In this document: positions 1 to 5,357 of the stretch, one piece after another
Numbering within the stretch: position 1 is the first letter of the stretch
Layout: the number at the start of each line of letters is the position of its first letter
DNA from: Lachnospiraceae bacterium
GTDB taxonomy: Bacteria > Bacillota_A > Clostridia > Lachnospirales > Lachnospiraceae
DNA: 5,357 bases
Assembly (NCBI GenBank): GCA_017634255.1
Contig: JAGBNT010000003.1
Span: 1-5,357 of the forward strand
Direction: 5' to 3'
The notes under the pieces: generated by a model
What the model saw: the letters and a program-made list of their open reading frames with translations, nothing else
Told to the model about the DNA's origin: nothing
Databases searched by the model: none
Made by a program: the position numbers and the translations under genes

Positions 1-104
1 AAATGACTTTTTTCTTTTTGAATAAATGAAGTTTTATCTTTCGAAATTTTTAATATTTTTTGGGTCTTATTTTTAGAATTATTATTTTTAATTATCATTT
101 TATT
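1..104. other. AT-rich non-coding leader, probable foreign or misassembled end
   Basis: This stretch is dominated by A and T runs (about 18 G/C in the first 110 bases by hand count), while the DNA directly after it has ordinary coding composition. I see no gene, ribosome binding site or convincing promoter in it. The reading frame of the following gene meets a TAA stop at 51-53, so the bacterial protein does not continue back through this segment. It could be a chimeric contig end, a low-quality terminal sequence, or a real insertion or deletion junction. The sequence alone cannot separate these. Confidence 0.6.
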
Positions 105-653
105 GAGAAGGTTCCTGAGTGGGTTGAGAAGTACGGCAAGGAAACAGCTTACTTCTGTACTAACGATGCTCACACAGAGCCCCTTTTAAAGCAGCTCTTG
201 GAGTACGGCGGATACTTTATCGAAGCTGACCTTCCCTCACCTCTTATGGGATATCCCGGAGCTTTGGGCATCGACCTTACGGCTGAGGCAGGCGATTTCG
301 AGAAGATCCTTGCAAAGGTTGAGAGCGCTGTTGTAGAAAAAGGCGGAGCTGGACGCTTCGGTACATGGGCTTATTCCTATGGATATACCGTTTCCGCAGG
401 GCTTGCACAGCATGCGATGAACGTTATCGACGGCAAGAGCGAGCTTGCTGATATAGACGATATTTCTAAAGCTTATGAGGTATTCTCACCCAAGGCTCAC
501 TGGAACGGCTCCAACTACACAAATGCCGAGACAGGAGTTAAGGCTGACAACACCTTCCTTATCTATCAGGATACCTACATCATGGGCGACCCCGGAAAGT
601 ACATGGGTTCAACAGAGGTAGAGGTGCCTGAGAAGTACTTCACAGTTAAGTAA
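60..653 (+). CDS. DUF3798-like probable solute-binding protein, 5'-truncated
   Basis: This is the C-terminal part of a DUF3798-type protein, a family I recall as having a periplasmic-binding-protein-like fold and lying beside sugar-type ABC transporters. It is probably the extracellular ligand-binding component of the importer encoded downstream. The open frame starts at a TTG at 60 with no ribosome binding site. Its first 15 or so residues come from the AT-rich leader, so this start is almost certainly artificial. Protein-like sequence begins around IEKVPEWVEKYG (residues 15-26). It continues with FCTND (32-36), a typical beta-strand/loop of Rossmann-like binding folds, then a DLPSPLMGYPGALG stretch (57-70) and a GRFGTWAYSYGY stretch (98-109). 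About 180 residues look genuine, whereas intact members are roughly twice as long from memory. The signal peptide and lipobox expected for such a protein are missing. Family assignment is by recognition only; the ligand is unknown. Confidence 0.7.
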   Translation: MGLIFRIIIFNYHFIEKVPEWVEKYGKETAYFCTNDAHTEPLLKQLLEYGGYFIEADLPSPLMGYPGALGIDLTAEAGDFEKILAKVESAVVEKGGAGRFGTWAYSYGYTVSAGLAQHAMNVIDGKSELADIDDISKAYEVFSPKAHWNGSNYTNAETGVKADNTFLIYQDTYIMGDPGKYMGSTEVEVPEKYFTVK

Positions 654-664
654 TATATAATAAA

Positions 665-720
665 GTTTTTAGATGGTGGTCAAAACACGCTTGCGTGTTA
701 TTGACCATCATCATAAAAAC
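665..720 (+). other. Long stem-loop between binding-protein and ATPase genes
   Basis: An almost perfect inverted repeat starts 12 bases after the stop codon of the first gene. Arms 665-689 and 694-720 form about 25 base pairs around a CTTG loop (690-693), with one G·U pair (676/708) and two single-A bulges (700 and 713). The outer seven pairs are GTTTTTA with TAAAAAC. It lacks a T-run on its 3' side (A-rich DNA follows), so it is not a standard intrinsic terminator in the plus direction. By analogy with other importer operons, a stem here may protect the upstream mRNA from 3' exonucleases and raise binding-protein output; that role is inferred. Confidence 0.75.
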
Positions 721-741
721 CAAAAGGATACGAGCCTAAAA

Positions 742-759
742 GCGACGCGTAAGCGGCGC
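742..759 (+). other. GC-rich stem-loop with GTAA tetraloop
   Basis: GCGACGC (742-748) pairs with GCGGCGC (753-759) through six Watson-Crick pairs and one A·G mismatch (745/756), closed by a GTAA loop, which is a GNRA-class tetraloop in RNA. It is flanked by CCAAAAG (720-726) and CTTTTGG (774-780), which are perfectly complementary and could close a larger structure around it. It is much more GC-rich than the surrounding spacer. No function is assigned; it may be part of a dispersed repeat element. Confidence 0.5.
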
Positions 760-781
760 GATATGCGAGTAGACTTTTGGG

Positions 782-820
782 GATTGCGGGAGCTGCGAAG
801 CAGCGGAGCAATCTTATTTT
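782..820 (+). terminator. Stem-loop with T-rich tail, possible leaky terminator or attenuator
   Basis: GATTGC (782-787) pairs with GCAATC (808-813), and inside it GCTGC (792-796) pairs with GCAGC (800-804) around a GAA loop, with short purine-rich internal loops between the two helices. TTATTTT (814-820) follows directly. The shape resembles a weak Rho-independent terminator placed about 20 bases before the ATPase start. It would reduce rather than abolish transcription into the transporter genes. The interrupted T-tract and internal loops make full termination unlikely. It could instead be the end of a repeat element. Confidence 0.4.
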
Positions 821-829
821 GGAAAATCG

Positions 830-834
830 AAAGG
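830..834 (+). promoter_or_regulatory. Ribosome binding site fixing the ATPase start
   Basis: AAAGG lies six bases before the ATG at 841. This supports 841 as the true start over the in-frame ATG at 673, which lies inside the long stem-loop, has no ribosome binding site, and would add 56 residues that do not resemble an ABC protein. Confidence 0.7.
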
Positions 835-840
835 TCAACT

Positions 841-2448
841 ATGAGCGAAGCAAAAGCTCCATTACTGGAGATTAAAAATGTTAAAAAAGAGTTTTTCGGA
901 AATCAGGTCTTAACCGATATAAATTTTACCCTTCATGAGGGAGAGGTTTTGGGGTTCTGCGGAGAGAACGGAGCGGGAAAATCCACTCTGATGAAGATAC
1001 TCTTCGGGATGGACGTGATCCGCGAGACTGGCGGATATGAAGGAGATATCCTGATAAACGGCGAGAAAGTGAATTTTGAAACTCCCTTCGATGCCATCGC
1101 TGCCGGAATAGGCATGGTGCATCAGGAATTTTCCCTTATACCCGGTTTTGTTGCAACCGAGAACATTCTTTTAAACAGAGAGCCCAGGAAGACAAATGTG
1201 CTGTCACAGATCTTTGGAGAGAGGCTTAATGTCCTCGACCGTAAGGATATGGATAAGAGGGCAGAGGCAGCAATAGATAAGATGGGTGTTTCCATTGATC
1301 AAAATATGGTCATCAACGATATGCCCGTCGGTCATAAGCAGTTTACGGAGATAGCGAGGGAGCTTAGCAAGGATCAGTTAAAGCTCCTTATCCTGGACGA
1401 GCCCACGGCTGTCCTTACGGAGAAGGAGGCTGCGGCTTTATTGGATTCTATAAGGGGAATGTCAAAGCGGGGCATTGCCGTCATCTTTATTACCCACAGA
1501 TTATATGAAATACTGGATGTCTGCGACAGAGTAGTAGTCATGCGTGACGGCTACGTGGTCAGCGATACTCCTGCAAAGGAGACCTCGGAAGCCGACATAA
1601 CCCGTGATATGGTGGGAAGATCGATAAATACTCCCTCCGGGACTGATCCGAACAAGGTTAAAACAGTCAGTGATGATAAAGACGCAGAAGTGATAATGTC
1701 CATAAAGCATTTATGGGTGGATATGCCCGGAGAGACCGTCAGGGATGTAAATCTCGACGTGTTCAAGGGAGAGATACTCGGCATAGGAGGGCTTGCCGGA
1801 CAGGGCAAGCTTGGAATACCCAACGGCGTAATGGGGCTCTACGAGGCAGGCGGAACGGTGATCTTCGAAGGGAAGGAGATACCTTTAAATTCTCCGAGGA
1901 AATGTCTTGATGCATCCATCGCCTTTGTGTCGGAGGACAGGCGAGGAGTGGGGCTCCTTCTGGACGAGTCTCTCGAATGGAACGTGGCATTCCCGGCTAT
2001 GCAGATACAGAATAAGTTTTTAAAGCCCCTGTTTGGCGGACTCATTAAATGGAGAGATGAGAAAGCGATCAGAGAGGTGACAGAGAAGTATATCGAGGAG
2101 CTTCAGATAAAGTGCACGGGAAGCAGCCAGAGCGCCCGGGAGCTTTCGGGTGGAAACCAGCAGAAGGTGTGTCTGGCAAAGGCTTTTGCACTGGAGCCGA
2201 AATTCCTCTTTGTTTCGGAGCCTACGAGAGGTATAGACGTAGGAGCCAAAGCGCTGGTTTTGGAGGCGCTAAAGAAGTTTAACCGGGAGAGCGGGGTCAC
2301 GGTGGTAATGATCTCTTCCGAGCTGGAGGAGCTAAGGTCAACCTGTGACAGGATAGCCGTGGTTTCGGGAGGAAAGATCGCGGGTATCCTGAATGCGACA
2401 GAGCGTTCAGAGGCGCTCGGAACGCTGATGATAAGCCAGGTTGTATGA
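841..2448 (+). CDS. Sugar-type ABC transporter ATP-binding protein, two fused ABC domains
   Basis: This cytoplasmic 535-residue protein has two ABC domains in tandem, as in RbsA/MglA-type ATPases, and would power the two permeases encoded next. Domain 1 has Walker A GENGAGKST (41-49), Q-loop Q95 in VHQEF, an atypical signature PVGHKQ (162-167), Walker B LLILDEP with catalytic E187, and switch H219. Domain 2 has a degenerate Walker A region GLAGQGKLG (317-325), a family-typical VSEDRRGVG segment (363-371), a canonical signature LSGGNQQK (435-442), and a Walker B with S459 in place of the usual Asp. S492/S493 occupy the switch-His region, as is usual in this family's second domain. The pattern suggests one competent ATP site, formed by domain 1 Walker motifs with the domain 2 signature, and one degenerate site. 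Length is close to the roughly 500 residues usual for the family. The start is chosen from the ribosome binding site at 830-834. A 34-base gap separates it from the first permease. Substrate is unknown; sugars or nucleosides are plausible. Confidence 0.93.
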   Translation: MSEAKAPLLEIKNVKKEFFGNQVLTDINFTLHEGEVLGFCGENGAGKSTLMKILFGMDVIRETGGYEGDILINGEKVNFETPFDAIAAGIGMVHQEFSLIPGFVATENILLNREPRKTNVLSQIFGERLNVLDRKDMDKRAEAAIDKMGVSIDQNMVINDMPVGHKQFTEIARELSKDQLKLLILDEPTAVLTEKEAAALLDSIRGMSKRGIAVIFITHRLYEILDVCDRVVVMRDGYVVSDTPAKETSEADITRDMVGRSINTPSGTDPNKVKTVSDDKDAEVIMSIKHLWVDMPGETVRDVNLDVFKGEILGIGGLAGQGKLGIPNGVMGLYEAGGTVIFEGKEIPLNSPRKCLDASIAFVSEDRRGVGLLLDESLEWNVAFPAMQIQNKFLKPLFGGLIKWRDEKAIREVTEKYIEELQIKCTGSSQSARELSGGNQQKVCLAKAFALEPKFLFVSEPTRGIDVGAKALVLEALKKFNRESGVTVVMISSELEELRSTCDRIAVVSGGKIAGILNATERSEALGTLMISQVV

Positions 2449-2482
2449 GTAATGAATTTAAACAAGGATCAAGGATAGACTG

Positions 2483-3550
2483 ATGGAAGAGAATACTAAG
2501 ACAGGTGCAAAAGAACATATTCGGAATATAGTGAATGACTTCGGGCTGCCCAGTCTCATAATAGCCGGCTTCCTGCTGCTGCTTTTTATAATGGCACCCA
2601 TAGCGGGATCCGATCTGCCGACGCAGATATCCAATACCATAAACCGCTTCAGCTGGAACGCCATACTGGTGCTTGCGATGGTACCCATGGTTCATTCCGG
2701 CTGCGGACTTAACTTCGGACTTCCGCTTGGGATAATCTCAGGTCTGCTGGGAGCGACGTTATCTATTGAATTTGGATTTACCGGCGCGCTTTCCTTTGTA
2801 ATGGCTATCGTGATAGCAACGCCCTTTGCACTGGTTCTTGGCTATTTCTACGGCTGGCTTTTAAATAAGATCAAGGGCGGGGAGATGATGATAGCTACTT
2901 ATGTGGGCTTCTCCTCAGTTTCATTTATGTGTATGATGTGGCTGCTCCTGCCTTATCACAGCCCCAATATGGTCTGGGGGCTTGCAGGAAAGGGACTGCG
3001 TACTACGATATCTCTTGAGGGCTACTATGACAAGGTGCTGGCTAACTTTCTCCAGATAAATATCGGAAATCTTTCCATACCGACGGGAACGCTGCTTTTC
3101 TTTGCGATAATGGCGTTTATCATATGGGCGTTCTTCCATACCAAGACAGGTACGGCGATGACAGCGGTAGGCTCAAACCCGGCATTTGCCAGGGCTGCGG
3201 GAATAGACATTGACAAGACAAGGCTGACATCTGTTGTTATGTCAACCTGGCTTGCGGCAGTGGGGATATTGGTCTACGAGCAGGGCTTTGGATTTATCCA
3301 GCTGTACATGGCACCGTTTTACATGGCTCTCCCTGCGGTTTCCGCAATACTTATCGGAGGAGCTTCGGTCAACAAGGCATCCATTGCAAACGTTATAATC
3401 GGTACCTTCCTGTTTCAGGGAATCGTTACCATGACGCCTACAGTAATGAACAACATGATACATATGGACATGAGCGAGGTCATAAGGATCATAGTTTCAA
3501 ACGGTATGATACTCTACGCTCTTACAAGAAAGACTGAGAGGGCGAAATAA
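2483..3550 (+). CDS. ABC transporter permease, RbsC/BPD_transp_2 type (first subunit)
   Basis: This 355-residue integral membrane protein is one half of the translocation channel of the importer. Hydrophobic segments lie near residues 24-41, 57-72, 80-98, 102-126, 140-157, 203-219, 250-267, 283-293, 304-318 and 333-347. Family landmarks are GLNFGLPLG (75-83), the cytoplasmic coupling-type segment ending SNPAFARAAGID (231-242), and IGGASVNKASIANV (291-304) in the C-terminal half. AAGGA at 2471-2475 lies seven bases before the ATG. Its stop codon shares one base with the start of the next gene (TAATG), so the two are probably translationally coupled. It is somewhat longer than E. coli RbsC. It resembles the second permease in the same motifs but is clearly diverged from it, so the channel is expected to be a heterodimer. 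Confidence 0.92.
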   Translation: MEENTKTGAKEHIRNIVNDFGLPSLIIAGFLLLLFIMAPIAGSDLPTQISNTINRFSWNAILVLAMVPMVHSGCGLNFGLPLGIISGLLGATLSIEFGFTGALSFVMAIVIATPFALVLGYFYGWLLNKIKGGEMMIATYVGFSSVSFMCMMWLLLPYHSPNMVWGLAGKGLRTTISLEGYYDKVLANFLQINIGNLSIPTGTLLFFAIMAFIIWAFFHTKTGTAMTAVGSNPAFARAAGIDIDKTRLTSVVMSTWLAAVGILVYEQGFGFIQLYMAPFYMALPAVSAILIGGASVNKASIANVIIGTFLFQGIVTMTPTVMNNMIHMDMSEVIRIIVSNGMILYALTRKTERAK

Positions 3551-4686
3551 TGGAAAATAATAAAGCTACTACTTTTGAAACGGTAAAGAAAGTCATAGCG
3601 GCAAATTCGGTGCCGATAATGTTCGTCCTTATTTGCGCGTTCTGTATACCACTGTCGGGCTTTTCGCCGAGTTACCTGATAAATGAGATAGTAACGAGAA
3701 TGGGAAGAAACACCTTTCTTATACTCTGCCTTTTGATACCAATAATAGCCGGAATGGGGCTTAACTTCGGTATGACACTGGGGGCGATGGCAGGCGAGAT
3801 AGGGCTGATCCTCGTTTCAGACTGGCAGATAGTGGGTATTCCGGGAATGGTGCTTGCGATGATAATCTCCATACCGATATCCATACTTTTAGGGTTTGTT
3901 TGCGGAAAGATACTGAATATGGCAAAGGGCCGCGAGATTGTGACCAGTTATATTATCAGTTATTTCATAAACGGTGTATATCAGCTTGTAGTGCTCTATT
4001 TTATGGGACCTATAATTCCCATAAAGCACTCTTCTCTTAAGCTTCCCAGAGGCTACGGTATCAGAAATACGGTGAGCCTCTTAGATATGAGGCAGAAACT
4101 GGACGACCTCATTCCGCTGTCCATAGGTGGAGTTAAGATACCTGTGGCTACATTTATCCTTATCGGGCTGCTGTGCTTATTTATCGTGTGGTTCAGGCGC
4201 ACGAAGCTCGGTCAGGATATGCGTGCAGTGGGACAGGATATGGAGGTATCAAAGGATGCCGGTATCGATGTGGAGAGAACCAGGATAATCTCGATAATAA
4301 TGTCCACGGTCCTTGCCGGCTTCGGTATGGTCATCTATCTTCAGAACATGGGTAATATTGCTACCTACAGTTCTCATTCACAGATAGGAATGTTTTGTAT
4401 AGCGGCTCTTCTTGTGGGAGGTGCCTCTGTTGACAAGGCTTCTATCGGAAATGTATTTTTGGGAGTTACGCTCTTCCATCTGATGTTTATTGTAGCGCCT
4501 TCGGCAGGAGCGAAGATAACCGGGGATTCGATGATAGGTGAGTATTTCCGCGTGTTCGTCTCCTATGCGGTCATAACGGTTGCCCTCGTTATGTACGAGA
4601 CTAAAAAGCGCAAGGAGAAGAGCCAGGTTGCCGAGCAGCTTAAAGCGGCTCAGCTTAAGGATAGCGGAAAGGAGAAGGTGGCGTAA
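3550..4686 (+). CDS. ABC transporter permease, RbsC/BPD_transp_2 type (second subunit)
   Basis: This 378-residue membrane protein is the likely partner of the preceding permease. Hydrophobic segments lie near 20-36, 54-70, 72-90, 95-119, 131-152, 198-214, 245-264, 279-291, 301-317 and 333-349. Family landmarks match the first permease: GLNFGMTLG (70-78), GQDMRAVGQDMEVSKDAGID (221-240) and VGGASVDKASIGNV (289-302). Here the NPxxAR-like element of the first permease is changed to DMEVSKDAG. The C-terminus after residue 350 is a charged Lys/Glu-rich cytoplasmic tail that the first permease lacks. GAGAGGG-like Shine-Dalgarno sequence at 3536-3542 lies seven bases before the start. Both its start and its stop overlap neighbouring genes by one base (TAATG), indicating coupled translation and a fixed subunit ratio. 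The pairing is inferred from gene order. Confidence 0.92.
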   Translation: MENNKATTFETVKKVIAANSVPIMFVLICAFCIPLSGFSPSYLINEIVTRMGRNTFLILCLLIPIIAGMGLNFGMTLGAMAGEIGLILVSDWQIVGIPGMVLAMIISIPISILLGFVCGKILNMAKGREIVTSYIISYFINGVYQLVVLYFMGPIIPIKHSSLKLPRGYGIRNTVSLLDMRQKLDDLIPLSIGGVKIPVATFILIGLLCLFIVWFRRTKLGQDMRAVGQDMEVSKDAGIDVERTRIISIIMSTVLAGFGMVIYLQNMGNIATYSSHSQIGMFCIAALLVGGASVDKASIGNVFLGVTLFHLMFIVAPSAGAKITGDSMIGEYFRVFVSYAVITVALVMYETKKRKEKSQVAEQLKAAQLKDSGKEKVA

Positions 4687-5186
4687 TGAACAAAACCCGT
4701 ACATTACTTATCAGAATATGTGTGATCGTCGTCCTGGGAGCTATATGCGCTTTAATGTTTGTAATAGGCAGAGGGCATACGGTATATTTTGATAATAAGT
4801 CCATGGATTATAACGGTCAGACTATCGAGACACCCTATAAGATCGAGGTGTATGTAGGCGATGAGCGTGTCGCGAAGCTTTATGACGGCGAGCGCGGCAT
4901 GGCAAAGTGGATGGGACAGAATTTCAAGATGGTGGTGGAGACTACGAAGGAGAAGGGCGGAGAAGCATCTGCCAGCGCAGTCAGCCTCAAGCTCCCTTAT
5001 GAGATGGACGGCGTCGTTTTAAACGTTCCAGCGTTGTTTGCAGGTCTGCCGCAGGAGGCTTATCTTACGCAGTTTGTTCCCACTGCTGCTGAGGAAGAGG
5101 CAATGGAGGAGACCGAGGAGGAGATGGTCGATGAATTTGGCATAACCCAGGAGGAAGGCGCCGAGACGGAGGCTGTGCCGGAATAA
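4686..5186 (+). CDS. Small membrane-anchored protein of the transporter operon (DUF6672-like)
   Basis: This 166-residue protein has no function known to me; it resembles the family I recall as DUF6672, seen at the end of similar operons. The N-terminus has basic residues followed by one hydrophobic segment (8-27) with no lipobox or clear signal-peptidase site, so it is probably a membrane anchor. Next comes GRGHTVYFDNK (28-38), the part that looks most like a conserved family motif, then an apparently beta-rich region (about 43-130). The tail from 134 to 166 is strongly acidic, with 15 Asp/Glu in 33 residues. By the positive-inside rule the soluble part should face outward. Its start overlaps the permease stop (TAATG), with AAAGGAG at 4668-4674 and GAAGG at 4674-4678 upstream. 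Translational coupling argues for a subunit or accessory factor of the importer, perhaps helping dock the binding protein. That role is inference. Confidence 0.8.
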   Translation: MNKTRTLLIRICVIVVLGAICALMFVIGRGHTVYFDNKSMDYNGQTIETPYKIEVYVGDERVAKLYDGERGMAKWMGQNFKMVVETTKEKGGEASASAVSLKLPYEMDGVVLNVPALFAGLPQEAYLTQFVPTAAEEEAMEETEEEMVDEFGITQEEGAETEAVPE

Positions 5187-5189
5187 GGC

Positions 5190-5218
5190 TTGACTTAAAG
5201 ACAAAACCAGCGTACAAT
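5190..5218 (+). promoter_or_regulatory. Sigma-70-type promoter of the tRNA-Ala gene
   Basis: TTGACT (5190-5195) and TACAAT (5213-5218) are separated by exactly 17 bases, close to the vegetative consensus. The predicted start near 5224-5226 leaves a leader of only about 5 bases before the tRNA. The -35 box begins four bases after the stop codon of the upstream gene. This lets the tRNA be expressed independently of the transporter operon. Confidence 0.8.
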
Positions 5219-5229
5219 CACGATGTTCA

Positions 5230-5302
5230 GGGGTCATAGCTCAGCTGGGAGAGCGCAGCGTTCGCAACGCTGAGGCCAGGGGTTCGATCCCCCTTGGCTC
5301 CA
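5230..5302 (+). tRNA. tRNA-Ala, anticodon CGC
   Basis: A complete 73-nt cloverleaf is visible. The acceptor stem is GGGGTCA (5230-5236) with TGGCTCC (5295-5301), including the G3·U70 wobble that marks alanine tRNAs, and the discriminator is A5302. The D stem is GCTC/GAGC (5239-5242, 5251-5254). The anticodon stem is CAGCG/CGCTG (5256-5260, 5268-5272) with loop TTCGCAA, giving anticodon CGC at 5263-5265, which reads GCG. The T stem is AGGGG/CCCCT with loop TTCGATC (5283-5289). The 3' CCA is not encoded (TAA follows), so it must be added by the nucleotidyltransferase. GCG codons occur in the neighbouring transporter genes, for example permease residues A41 and A65. Confidence 0.97.
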
Positions 5303-5303
5303 T

Positions 5304-5347
5304 AAACAAAACAAGCCGGGTTAGCCCGGCTTGTATTGTTTATATAT
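5304..5347 (+). terminator. Intrinsic terminator after tRNA-Ala
   Basis: ACAAGCCGGG (5311-5320) and CCCGGCTTGT (5325-5334) form a perfect 10-bp GC-rich stem with a TTAG loop. After one A·A mismatch (5310/5335) the flanks AAACAA (5304-5309) and TTGTTT (5336-5341) extend the pairing. The downstream tail ATTGTTTATATAT is T-rich but has no long uninterrupted T-run. It most likely ends both the tRNA transcript and any read-through from the transporter operon, and the A-rich upstream flank could allow some activity on the minus strand too. Confidence 0.85.
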
Positions 5348-5357
5348 CCCAGAGGGC

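Noticed and set aside
701..731. Possible promoter in the spacer (TTGACC at 701)
   Set aside because: No acceptable -10 box lies 16-19 bases downstream, and TTGACC is part of the 3' arm of the long stem-loop.
673..840. In-frame N-terminal extension of the ATPase from the ATG at 673
   Set aside because: It would translate through three stem-loops, gives a basic sequence unlike ABC proteins, and lacks a ribosome binding site, whereas the ATG at 841 has AAAGG six bases upstream.
2452..2478. Eight-codon mini-ORF between the ATPase and the first permease
   Set aside because: It has no clear ribosome binding site of its own and its length is expected by chance; its end overlaps the Shine-Dalgarno sequence of the permease.
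2103..2695. Minus-strand open frames opposite the ATPase and first permease
   Set aside because: They are mirror frames of well-supported genes, have no recognisable domains or ribosome binding sites, and their sequences look like antisense translation.
5019..5237. Minus-strand frame of 72 codons opposite the small membrane protein
   Set aside because: It runs through the tRNA promoter and lies opposite the Glu-rich codons of the acidic tail, whose complement gives Leu/Ser-rich sequence; no supporting start signal.
1..5357. CRISPR arrays, insertion-sequence ends, att sites or riboswitches
   Set aside because: I saw no spaced direct repeats, transposase fragments, target-site duplications or recognisable riboswitch core in the window; the tRNA gene is not followed by a visible integrase or a duplicated tRNA end.

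Overview
The window looks like the 3' part of a transporter operon from a Gram-positive anaerobe of the Clostridia, most likely Lachnospiraceae (Butyrivibrio-like). The reasons are the DUF3798-type protein next to a sugar-type ABC cassette, strong AAGG/GGAG ribosome binding sites, moderate GC in the genes, and a tRNA gene without an encoded CCA end. The genus is inferred from family knowledge and was not tested by any search.

Layout: positions 1 to about 104 are extremely AT-rich (about 16% G+C over 1-110 by hand count) and do not resemble what follows. At about 105 the sequence switches abruptly to ordinary coding DNA in the middle of a DUF3798-like protein, whose N-terminal half, including any signal peptide, is missing. 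A 187-bp spacer follows (654-840). It holds a 25-bp stem-loop and two GC-rich stem-loops, the last with a T-rich tail. Then come four tightly packed plus-strand genes: a double-domain ABC ATPase (841-2448), two different membrane permeases of the RbsC/BPD_transp_2 type (2483-3550 and 3550-4686), and a small single-pass membrane protein with an acidic tail (4686-5186, resembling DUF6672). The last two junctions are TAATG stop/start overlaps. Finally there is a tRNA-Ala(CGC) gene (5230-5302) with its own near-consensus promoter and a strong hairpin terminator.

How it fits together: the ATPase and the two permeases have the parts of a ribose/galactose/nucleoside-type importer. The DUF3798-like protein sits where such operons encode the extracellular binding protein, so it is the likely ligand-binding component. 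The C-terminal membrane-anchored protein appears to be a dedicated accessory subunit. The substrate cannot be read from the sequence. The stem-loops after the first gene would suit differential expression, with much binding protein and less membrane complex. No terminator separates the operon from the tRNA, so operon transcripts may run into the tRNA and its terminator.

The most notable points are the abrupt 5' junction, the structured spacer, the one-sided degeneration of the ATPase's nucleotide sites, and an uncharacterised small protein translationally coupled to an importer.
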